Source of the DNA: JANYCD01 sp043738625
GTDB taxonomy: Bacteria > Pseudomonadota > Gammaproteobacteria > Burkholderiales > Rhodocyclaceae
Direction of reading: 5' to 3'
DNA: 5,373 bases
NCBI GenBank assembly: GCA_043738625.1
Contig: JAYUFR010000126.1
Span: forward strand, 1 to 5,373
In this document: positions 1 through 5,373 of the stretch, piece after piece
Position numbering within the stretch: the stretch's first letter is position 1
Layout of the letters: every line of letters begins with the position of its first letter
Translations under genes and position numbers: made by a program
Notes under the pieces: model-generated
What the model was told of the DNA's origin: nothing
The model's database searches: none
What the model saw: only the letters and a program-made list of their open reading frames with translations

Positions 1-58
1 CTGGAGCAATCCGGGAAGGCGATGGTTCAAGACTTCCGAGCCCGGAGACCGGCCACGG
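1..58 (+). promoter_or_regulatory. Cobalamin riboswitch, 3' part of the aptamer (truncated at the left edge)
   Basis: This is the 3' portion of an RNA element that binds a cobalamin and controls the operon behind it. The window opens on CTGGAGCAATCC, where the CTG looks like the end of the conserved B12-box CCACTG. It is followed by the core GGGAAGGCG at 13-21 and the hallmark 3' block GAGCCCGGAGACCGGCC at 38-54, whose CCGG-AGA-CCGG forms a small hairpin (42-45/49-52). Spacing and order match the cobalamin riboswitch family. The 5' half of the aptamer (P3-P6 and the 5' strand of P1) is outside the window, so the ligand-selectivity class cannot be assigned. Its position directly upstream of a TonB receptor and BtuCD-type genes agrees with the call. 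The exact 3' end of P1 is uncertain. Confidence 0.92.
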
Positions 59-72
59 ACAATCAGCGGAAG

Positions 73-90
73 CGTTGCGGGGATGCAACG
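73..90 (+). promoter_or_regulatory. Expression-platform hairpin with GGGGAU loop (candidate P13/L13)
   Basis: CGTTGC (73-78) pairs perfectly with GCAACG (85-90) and leaves the loop GGGGAT. It sits about 15-20 nt after the aptamer's 3' block. In cobalamin riboswitches a hairpin at this place (P13) docks its loop on L5 of the aptamer as a kissing loop and so couples ligand binding to gene control. The G-rich loop would suit the C-rich core of the aptamer, but that partner lies outside the window, so the docking is inferred. The hairpin itself is read directly from the sequence. Confidence 0.6.
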
Positions 91-118
91 GCCGGTGCAG
101 TTCCATTGCCCCTGCTTT

Positions 119-181
119 CTCCCTGTGCGCCTCCACATTCGTCAATGACCGGCTGCGGGGACGCGCGCCGGAAACAGGGAG
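119..181 (+). promoter_or_regulatory. Stem-loop that sequesters the btuB ribosome binding site
   Basis: CTCCCTGT (119-126) is perfectly complementary to ACAGGGAG (174-181), which contains the Shine-Dalgarno of btuB. The helix can continue inward: GCGC (127-130) with GCGC (163-166), then TCC (132-134) with GGA (159-161), across one C-C mismatch and a 3'-side bulge (167-173). Formation would block ribosome entry at the start codon at 190. No run of T follows the stem, so translational control is more likely than intrinsic termination. Translational sequestration is the usual mode of cobalamin riboswitches in Gram-negative bacteria. What opens the stem in the unbound state is not evident; GCCGGT (91-96) can pair with ACCGGC (148-153) in its loop region. 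Confidence 0.62.
176..181 (+). promoter_or_regulatory. Ribosome binding site of btuB
   Basis: AGGGAG lies 8 nt before the ATG at 190. It decides the start of the receptor: the same reading frame is open back to an ATG at 22, but that codon lies inside the riboswitch and has no comparable site. The six bases are fully contained in the sequestering helix 119-126/174-181. Confidence 0.8.
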
Positions 182-189
182 TCATCATC

Positions 190-2160
190 ATGCATCGCCA
201 TTTCAAACACGCCGCACTCGCGGCCGCAGTGCTTTCCACTTTCAGTGTTCATGCCGCCGACGAGTCGGAGCTGACCCAGGTCATCGTTACCGCCACACGT
301 TTTTCGCAGAGCGCTCTGAAAACTGCTTCGAATGTTACCGTTATCACGGCCGAGGACATTCGCAATTCGCCGGCCATCAATCTTCCCGATGTCCTGAAAG
401 GCGCTGCCGGCATTGATGTTCGGCCGCTCTATGGAAACATGGGAATTGATGCCACGGTCGATGTGCGCGGCTTTGGCGACACCGCATCAAGCAATACGTT
501 GATACTACTTGATGGTCAGCGCCTGAATCCGATTGACGCCGGAGGCATCAGTTGGTCGGCGATTCCGCTGAACAGCATCCGGCGCATCGAAATCATCCGC
601 GGCGCCGGCACGGTCCCCTATGGCGACCAGGCCAGTGGCGGTGTTATCAATATCATCACCGACAAATCCGGTAGCCCTGTCGCTTCGGTAACGGCAACCG
701 GTGGCAGCTATGGCTATCGAGGCGCCGATGTCAACCTGGCTGGCGGAAATGAGCAGGCTTACTTCAATGTTGCCACTCACTATGCGGATGCCGACGGCTG
801 GCGCGAGAACAGTGAGATGAACCAGCAATCGTTAAGTGGGCGCGCTGGACTCCATCTCTCCAGTGGCGAAGCATTTCTTGATTTTGCCAGCTACAAGGAC
901 AAGTCCGGCTTGCCGGGCAGTCTCTTGAGTGCTGCTTATCAGAACAATCCAACCAGCGCCAGAACGCCTTTCGATTCACAGGATCGCAATGGCTATCGCC
1001 TGCGCCCTGGCGTTTCCTTCAAGCTTTCCGAGGCGGCGACAATCGAAGCGGAGCTCTCCGACGCCAACGAAAAATACCATTCCAACAACGTCTCGTTCGG
1101 AAGTACGTTTGATCGCACCCGCGATACCCATTCATTTACGCCGAGGTTACGCTGGCAGCATGGCCTGGGCTCGTTGTCGAGTGAAACCGTCATTGGTGCC
1201 GATTATTACGCAGGTGAAGTGAAGGGACTGTCCTCCACCTATGCCGCGCAAGGCGCAAAGCAGATCAGCAAGGCACTTTATCTACAGAACACCACAGAGC
1301 TTGATCAATTCTGGGGGCTTACGTTCGGCGCACGCAGACAACGCATGGACCAACGCGCGCATCAAGACGCATATCTACCTTTCTTTTTGCCCGCTTTCTC
1401 CGGCGACAGTATTCGTTCGCGTAATGCTTACGATCTGGGGTTGGTCTATCAAACGTCAGGCTGGCGCGCTTACGGGAAGGCCGGCACGACTTTTCGTTTT
1501 GCCAATACCGACGAATTGTTTGGTTTTGATCCATTTACCGGCAATCCGGTGTTTGCCGGCAGCCTCAACCCGCAACATGGAACGATTCGCGAAATCGGCG
1601 CCAGCTTCACGCAGGGTGAGTTGCGTGGCAAGGCCAGCCTCTATCAGTTGAAATTAATCGATGAAATCGGTTTCGATGGCACCGCATTCGCCAATGTCAA
1701 TCTGGCCCCCACGCGCCGCAACGGATTGGAAACTGAACTGGATTGGCGCCTTGCCGAAAATTTCAAGGCACGCTTTTCCTATACGTACAGTGACGCTATT
1801 TTCCGTGAAGGTATATACGCAGGCAAACAAGTTCCGCTGGCGCCACACAACAAGACAAGCGCGCAATTAACCTGGAAGGACGCAGCTATCGGTACCTATT
1901 CCGTTGTTGCCAACTATGTTGGCGAACGCATCTATAGCGGCGACTTCGCCAACATACGCGGCAAACTGCCCGCCTATGGGACGATGGACTTGCAGGGAAG
2001 CTGGGACTTGAAACCATGGACCATCACCGCGAAACTGCTGAATGCTTTCGACAAGCGTTACGCGTCATCCGGTGGCTATTCCACGTTTTACAGCGACCAT
2101 TATTATTTTCCCGCCGATGCGCGGAGTCTTTTCGTGAGCGCCCGTTACCTGTTCCAATAA
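190..2160 (+). CDS. btuB: TonB-dependent outer-membrane cobalamin/corrinoid receptor (BtuB-like)
   Basis: A 656-residue outer-membrane beta-barrel receptor that should import B12-type corrinoids using energy passed by TonB-ExbB-ExbD. Residues 1-22 form a signal peptide (basic MHRHFKH, hydrophobic core, cleavage after VHA). A TonB-box-like TQVIVTATR lies at 29-37. The plug domain follows to about residue 160, with VDVRGFG (90-96), TLILLDGQRLNP (103-114), RIEIIRGAG (132-140) and YGDQASGGVINII (144-156). The rest is barrel, ending with the family signature LLNAFDKRYA (616-625) and alternating aromatic residues. It is slightly longer than E. coli BtuB (614 residues). The protein has no cysteine. 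It ends in YLFQ, so the usual terminal aromatic residue of barrel proteins is followed by one glutamine. Substrate is inferred from the upstream cobalamin riboswitch and downstream btuCD, since TonB receptor sequence alone does not fix it. GC content is lower than in the following genes. Confidence 0.9.
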   Translation: MHRHFKHAALAAAVLSTFSVHAADESELTQVIVTATRFSQSALKTASNVTVITAEDIRNSPAINLPDVLKGAAGIDVRPLYGNMGIDATVDVRGFGDTASSNTLILLDGQRLNPIDAGGISWSAIPLNSIRRIEIIRGAGTVPYGDQASGGVINIITDKSGSPVASVTATGGSYGYRGADVNLAGGNEQAYFNVATHYADADGWRENSEMNQQSLSGRAGLHLSSGEAFLDFASYKDKSGLPGSLLSAAYQNNPTSARTPFDSQDRNGYRLRPGVSFKLSEAATIEAELSDANEKYHSNNVSFGSTFDRTRDTHSFTPRLRWQHGLGSLSSETVIGADYYAGEVKGLSSTYAAQGAKQISKALYLQNTTELDQFWGLTFGARRQRMDQRAHQDAYLPFFLPAFSGDSIRSRNAYDLGLVYQTSGWRAYGKAGTTFRFANTDELFGFDPFTGNPVFAGSLNPQHGTIREIGASFTQGELRGKASLYQLKLIDEIGFDGTAFANVNLAPTRRNGLETELDWRLAENFKARFSYTYSDAIFREGIYAGKQVPLAPHNKTSAQLTWKDAAIGTYSVVANYVGERIYSGDFANIRGKLPAYGTMDLQGSWDLKPWTITAKLLNAFDKRYASSGGYSTFYSDHYYFPADARSLFVSARYLFQ

Positions 2161-2163
2161 CGC

Positions 2164-3141
2164 ATGTCCGCCCGCCGTCGTGCCCTGCTGTGTCTGCTCC
2201 TGTTCGCCTTGCTGGCGGTGGCGAGTCTGACAATCAGTCTGGCGGCGGGCAGTCTCGGTGTTTCACCGTGGTCGGCGCTGTCCAGTTTAGCGGGCGGCGA
2301 CAGCCTGACGCGCCAAGTGGTGCTGGAGCTGCGCCTGCCGCGCGCCCTGGCCGGCTTCGCCTGCGGCGGGTTGCTGGCGGTGGCCGGTGCGCTGATGCAG
2401 ATCCTGTTGCGCAATCCGCTTGCTGATCCCTATGTCCTTGGTGTTTCCGGCGGTGCTGGAGTCGGCGCATTGGCGGCCATGTTTCTAGGCTTGCCGCTGA
2501 TTGCGGTCAATGGCCTTGCGTTCGCCGGCGCCTGTGGCGCGATGTTGCTGGTATTCGGTTTGGCGCACGGCGAGAGTGCGTGGACGCAACCGCGCTTGCT
2601 GCTCACCGGCGTGGTCGTTGCCGCTGGCTGCGGCGCCGTGATTGCATTGTTGTTGTCGATCGCGCCGCAGGAAGGGCTGCGCGGCATGCTGTTCTGGTTG
2701 ATGGGCGATCTGTCCCATGTTGTTGAACCGCTGTCCACCCTGATCGCGCTGGTCGTTGCGTTGGCGCTGACCTTGCCCTTCGCGCGCGATCTCAATCTGC
2801 TGGCGCGCGGTGAGCACACCGCGCACGCGCTCGGCGTTTCGGTGCAGCGTCTGCGCTGGCTGATTTACGCTATCGCCTCGCTCGCCACGGCGGTGGCTGT
2901 CAGTGCCGCCGGCAGCATCGGTTTCGTCGGACTCATCGTGCCGCACCTGGTGCGCATGGCGCTGGGTAACGACCAGCGCCTGCTGTTGCCTGCTGCAGCG
3001 CTGGTGGGCGGAACCTTGCTGGTGCTGGCCGATACCGCCGCGCGTACCTTGTTCGCGCCCCAGCAACTGCCGGTGGGTGTGCTCACCGCGCTGCTCGGTG
3101 TTCCGCTGTTTCTTTACTTGCTGTCGCGCCAGCCACGATGA
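2164..3141 (+). CDS. btuC: Cobalamin ABC transporter, inner-membrane permease (FecCD/BtuC family)
   Basis: A 325-residue polytopic membrane protein that would dimerise to form the translocation channel of a type II ABC importer for corrinoids. It is hydrophobic throughout, with about 9-10 membrane segments, the first at roughly residues 7-29. Family landmarks appear in order: RLPR (57-60), RNPLADPYVLGVSGGA (83-98), the cytoplasmic coupling segment around EHTAHALGVSVQRLR (217-231), GSIGFVGLIVPHLVR (250-264), ADTAAR (289-294) and LPVGVLTALLGVPLFLYLL (302-320). Length is normal for the family. The ATG lies 3 nt after the btuB stop, in the same frame, with no clear Shine-Dalgarno before it, so translation is probably coupled to btuB. 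FecCD permeases also serve siderophores and heme; the riboswitch and neighbouring cob genes point to cobalamin. It overlaps btuD by 4 nt. Confidence 0.92.
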   Translation: MSARRRALLCLLLFALLAVASLTISLAAGSLGVSPWSALSSLAGGDSLTRQVVLELRLPRALAGFACGGLLAVAGALMQILLRNPLADPYVLGVSGGAGVGALAAMFLGLPLIAVNGLAFAGACGAMLLVFGLAHGESAWTQPRLLLTGVVVAAGCGAVIALLLSIAPQEGLRGMLFWLMGDLSHVVEPLSTLIALVVALALTLPFARDLNLLARGEHTAHALGVSVQRLRWLIYAIASLATAVAVSAAGSIGFVGLIVPHLVRMALGNDQRLLLPAAALVGGTLLVLADTAARTLFAPQQLPVGVLTALLGVPLFLYLLSRQPR

Positions 3142-3911
3142 GCGCCGCCCTGCTCGAAGCGCGCGATCTTGCAGTCGCCATCGGCGGCCGAACCTTGTGT
3201 CGCGCGCTGGACCTGAAAGTGCATTGCGGCGAACGACTGGCGATCTTGGGCCGCAACGGTGCCGGCAAATCGACGCTGCTCGCTACCCTGGCCGGCCTGC
3301 GCGACCCCGCAGCGGGCGAGGTGCTACTCGACGGACAAGGCTATGCCGCAGCGAACCCGCGACAAACTGCGCGACGACGTGGCTGGTTGCCCCAGGCCAG
3401 CTACGATGCCTTCGCTTCGACCGTGCTGGAAACGGCACTGGTGGGCCGTCATCCCCACATCGGCCGCTGGGCTTGGGAAGACGAACAGGACATTGCGATC
3501 GCCCGCGCCGCACTGGCGTCGACCAGCCTGGCGGGACTGGAACAGCGCACCGTGCATTCACTCTCCGGTGGCGAACGCCAGCGGTTGGCCCTCGCGACGT
3601 TGTTGACGCAGCAGCCGGCGCTTTATCTGCTCGACGAGCCGCTGGCGCATCTTGATCTCAATCACCAGATCGCCACCCTCGAATTGTTCGCCGCCGAAGG
3701 GCGCGACAGGAATGCCGCTTGTGTCATGGTGCTGCACGATCCGGGGCTGGCGGCGCGCTATTGCGACACCGCCCTGTTGTTGTTCGGCGATGGCGAGTGG
3801 CTGGCCGGCCCCAGCGCTGAAGTGGTCACCACAGAAAATCTGTCGCGCCTCTATGCACACCCCTTGCGCGAACTGCGTGATGGAGAACAACGCTGGTTCG
3901 TTCCGGCCTGA
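3138..3911 (+). CDS. btuD: Cobalamin ABC transporter, ATP-binding protein (BtuD/FecE family)
   Basis: A 257-residue cytoplasmic ATPase that would drive the BtuC channel. All nucleotide-binding elements are present: Walker A GRNGAGKST (38-46), Q-loop glutamine in WLPQ (Q86), signature LSGGERQR (142-149), Walker B ALYLLDEP (161-168) with catalytic E167, D-loop LAHLD (169-173) and switch histidine H200. The segment TVLETALVGRHPHIGRW (95-111) is typical of the iron-siderophore/heme/B12 branch of importers. The ATG sits in an ATGA overlap with the btuC stop and has no strong Shine-Dalgarno, which indicates translational coupling and equal subunit supply. Assignment to cobalamin rests on context. 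No binding-protein gene (btuF) lies beside it, so the third component of the importer must come from outside the window. Confidence 0.92.
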   Translation: MSAALLEARDLAVAIGGRTLCRALDLKVHCGERLAILGRNGAGKSTLLATLAGLRDPAAGEVLLDGQGYAAANPRQTARRRGWLPQASYDAFASTVLETALVGRHPHIGRWAWEDEQDIAIARAALASTSLAGLEQRTVHSLSGGERQRLALATLLTQQPALYLLDEPLAHLDLNHQIATLELFAAEGRDRNAACVMVLHDPGLAARYCDTALLLFGDGEWLAGPSAEVVTTENLSRLYAHPLRELRDGEQRWFVPA

Positions 3912-3912
3912 C

Positions 3913-3919
3913 AGGAGAG
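3913..3919 (+). promoter_or_regulatory. Strong ribosome binding site of cobO
   Basis: AGGAGAG lies 5 nt before the ATG at 3925, inside the 13-nt gap after btuD. It fixes the cobO start; the same frame is open upstream to 3652, but that stretch lies within btuD. It is the best Shine-Dalgarno match among the genes in the window and would allow cobO to be translated independently of btuD. Confidence 0.8.
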
Positions 3920-3924
3920 AAATC

Positions 3925-4533
3925 ATGACCGACGCTGAAAAAAATGAACGCCACACCGCCCGCATGGTGCGCAAGAAAGAAGTCGTGGACGCCGCCATCG
4001 CTGCCGCTACCGAGGAGCGCGGCGTGTTCCTGGTTAACACCGGCAACGGCAAGGGCAAGTCCTCGGCCGCCTTCGGGCTTGTTGCACGTGCCCTCGGCCA
4101 CGGTCAGCGGGCGGCGGTGGTTCAGTTCGTCAAAGGCCGCACCGACACCGGCGAGGAAGGCTTCTTCCGCCGCTTTCCCGATCTGGTCGATTGGCATGTG
4201 ATGGGCGAAGGCTTCACCTGGGAGACGCAGAACAAGCTACGCGACACCCAAACAGCCGGCGCGGCCTGGCAGGTGGCGAAAAAATATCTGGCCGATCCCG
4301 CCTTCGATTTGGTGGTGCTCGATGAATTGACCTACGCGTTCCAATACGGTTGGCTCGCCCTTGACGAAGTTCTGGCCGCCGTCAAAGCGCGGCCGCAGCA
4401 TCAGCATGTCGTCATCACCGGTCGCGCCGCGCCCGATGCCTTGATCGCCGCCGCCGATACGGTGACCGACGTCGGCATGGTCAAGCACGCCTTCGCAGCG
4501 GGCATCAAAGCCATGCCGGGCATGGAGTTCTGA
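3925..4533 (+). CDS. cobO: Cob(I)yrinic acid a,c-diamide adenosyltransferase (CobO/BtuR/CobA type)
   Basis: A 202-residue cytoplasmic enzyme that transfers the 5'-deoxyadenosyl group of ATP to the reduced cobalt of corrinoids, giving adenosylcobyrinate diamide or, in salvage, adenosylcobalamin (EC 2.5.1.17). Visible family features are the P-loop TGNGKGKSS (39-47), VVQFVKG (65-71), GEGFTW (94-99), DLVVLDEL (128-135), VITGRAAP (163-170) and the C-terminal block VKHAFAAGIKAMPGMEF (186-202). Length equals the family norm (about 200 residues). A charged N-terminal helix of about 30 residues precedes the P-loop, as in other CobO/CobA proteins. Placed between importer genes and the a,c-diamide synthase, it can serve both imported corrinoid and internally made intermediates. 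It is not of the PduO or EutT type, which lack this P-loop arrangement. Its stop overlaps the start of the next gene by one base. Confidence 0.95.
   Translation: MTDAEKNERHTARMVRKKEVVDAAIAAATEERGVFLVNTGNGKGKSSAAFGLVARALGHGQRAAVVQFVKGRTDTGEEGFFRRFPDLVDWHVMGEGFTWETQNKLRDTQTAGAAWQVAKKYLADPAFDLVVLDELTYAFQYGWLALDEVLAAVKARPQHQHVVITGRAAPDALIAAADTVTDVGMVKHAFAAGIKAMPGMEF
4524..4527 (+). promoter_or_regulatory. Ribosome binding site of cobB within the cobO end
   Basis: GGAG, in the last codons of cobO, lies 5 nt before the ATG at 4533. Together with the TGATG stop/start overlap it supports this start codon for the following gene and suggests coupled translation. Confidence 0.6.
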
Positions 4534-5373
4534 TGCTGCATTGCCCTGCGCTGCTGATTGCCGCACCTGCCTCGGGCCAGGGCAAGACCACCGTCACTGC
4601 GGCGCTGGCGCGGCTGCACAAGCGCAAGGGCCGGCGCGTTCGGGTGTTCAAGTGCGGGCCCGATTTTCTCGATCCGCAAATTCTCGCCGTCGCCAGTGGT
4701 GCACCGGTCTACAACCTGGATTTCGGCATGTGTGGCGAAGCCGATGCGGCGGTTCGCCTCGCCCACGCAGCGCACGAAGCGGATCTGATTCTGGTGGAAG
4801 GCGTCATGGGCCTCTACGACGGCAATCCTTCCGCCGCCGACATCGCCAGCCGTTTCGGCATTCCGGTGCTGGGCCTGATCGATGCCGCCGCCATGGCGCA
4901 AACTTTTGGCGCTGTCGCGCACGGACTCGCCACTTATCGTGCCGGACTGCCGTTTGCCGGCGTGTTGGCCAACCGTGTCGGCAGCCCTTATCACGCCGAG
5001 TTGTTGAAGGACAGTCTGCCATCCGGCATGGGCTGGTACGGCGCGCTCGGCAACGAAGCCGCTGCGGCCTTGCCCGAGCGCCATCTTGGATTGCTGCAGG
5101 CCAATGAGATTGTCGATCTGCAACAGCGCCTCGATCTGCTGGCGGATCGTCTCGCCGCCACGGCGGTAGCTGACCTGCCGCCGGCGGTGGAATTTGGCGT
5201 CGCTGCCGCGCCGGTGTTGGCACCGCTGCTCTGCGGCCGCAGCATCGCCATCGCCCGCGATACCGCGTTTGGTTTTATCTACCCGGCCAATATCGACACC
5301 CTGCGTCAACTCGGCGCTGATCTACATTTTTTCTCGCCATTGGCCGGCGACGGCCTGCCCGAATGCGATGCCG
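4533..5373 (+). CDS. cobB: Cobyrinic/hydrogenobyrinic acid a,c-diamide synthase, N-terminal part (cut by window end)
   Basis: The open frame gives 280 residues and runs off the right edge; full-length family members have roughly 430-460. The enzyme uses ATP and glutamine to amidate the a and c carboxylates of the corrin ring. The N-terminal synthetase domain shows a P-loop APASGQGKTT (11-20), FKCGPDFLDP (39-48), NLDFGM (61-66) and EGVMGLYDG (89-97), then GVLANRVGS (143-151) and PERHLGLL (181-188). The C-terminal glutamine amidotransferase domain begins near residue 237 (SIAIARDTAFGFIYP, then HFFSPL at 265-270); its catalytic cysteine lies beyond the window. The start overlaps the cobO stop by one base. 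Sequence alone does not tell whether it acts before cobalt insertion (aerobic CobB) or after (anaerobic CbiA, EC 6.3.5.11), so cbiA is an equally valid symbol. The product differs from the unrelated CobB sirtuin deacetylase. Confidence 0.93.
   Translation, partial: MLHCPALLIAAPASGQGKTTVTAALARLHKRKGRRVRVFKCGPDFLDPQILAVASGAPVYNLDFGMCGEADAAVRLAHAAHEADLILVEGVMGLYDGNPSAADIASRFGIPVLGLIDAAAMAQTFGAVAHGLATYRAGLPFAGVLANRVGSPYHAELLKDSLPSGMGWYGALGNEAAAALPERHLGLLQANEIVDLQQRLDLLADRLAATAVADLPPAVEFGVAAAPVLAPLLCGRSIAIARDTAFGFIYPANIDTLRQLGADLHFFSPLAGDGLPECDA

Noticed and set aside
22..189. In-frame N-terminal extension of the receptor from the ATG at 22 (56 extra residues)
   Set aside because: It would translate the riboswitch aptamer and its platform. 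The ATG at 190 has a good AGGGAG site and begins a classical signal peptide, which the extension would bury.
119..189. Intrinsic terminator in the leader
   Set aside because: The strong stem at 119-181 is followed by GTCATCATC and the start codon, with no T-run. It therefore fits ribosome-site sequestration better than transcription termination.
2485..3066. 193-codon open frame on the - strand opposite btuC
   Set aside because: The composition (very rich in Q, R, H and N) is what antisense of a Leu/Ala/Val-rich membrane protein produces. No family features are visible.
2903..3655. 250-codon + strand frame across the btuC/btuD junction
   Set aside because: It is out of frame with both btuC and btuD, which carry unmistakable motifs over the same bases. 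The translated product is Arg/Cys/Pro-rich without domains.
4541..5107. 188-codon + strand frame starting just inside cobB
   Set aside because: It is a +2 shadow frame. The frame starting at 4533 encodes all CobB/CbiA motifs and stays open to the window edge.
4401..5309. Long open frame of 302 codons on the - strand opposite cobO and cobB
   Set aside because: It is the antisense shadow of two clear genes in GC-rich DNA. Its translation is rich in Q, R and G with no recognisable domain or ribosome binding site.

Overview
This window is the front part of a vitamin B12 (cobalamin/corrinoid) operon, read entirely on the + strand. The organism is most likely a GC-rich Gram-negative proteobacterium. 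A TonB-dependent outer-membrane receptor requires an outer membrane, and the combination of receptor, BtuCD-type importer and CobO/CobB enzymes under a B12 riboswitch fits Betaproteobacteria (for example Rhodocyclales-like lineages). That taxonomic placement is inference from gene order and composition only.

Layout. Positions 1-58 are the 3' end of a cobalamin riboswitch aptamer whose larger 5' part, and the promoter, lie left of the window. Positions 59-189 are the expression platform. They hold a GGGG-loop hairpin (73-90) and a stem-loop (119-181) in which an 8-bp perfect helix covers the ribosome binding site of the first gene, which suggests control of translation initiation. Five genes then follow almost without gaps: btuB (190-2160, TonB-dependent outer-membrane corrinoid receptor), btuC (2164-3141, inner-membrane permease), btuD (3138-3911, ABC ATPase), cobO/btuR (3925-4533, corrinoid adenosyltransferase) and cobB/cbiA (4533-5373, a,c-diamide synthase, cut by the right edge after 280 codons). 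Junctions are +3 nt, a 4-nt ATGA overlap, a 13-nt gap with a strong Shine-Dalgarno, and a 1-nt TGATG overlap.

How it works together. BtuB would bring corrinoid across the outer membrane using TonB energy, and BtuC/BtuD would carry it across the inner membrane. CobO adds the adenosyl ligand to cobalt, and CobB amidates the a and c side chains of the corrin ring. High B12 bound to the leader RNA should favour burial of the btuB ribosome binding site and lower expression of the transport and synthesis genes. No btuF (periplasmic binding protein) is present inside the window. The receptor gene is visibly less GC-rich than the genes behind it.

I see no mobile elements, CRISPR arrays, tRNA/rRNA genes or internal terminators. 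This is a well-known type of system rather than a new one. The most interesting unexplained detail is the architecture of the riboswitch expression platform.
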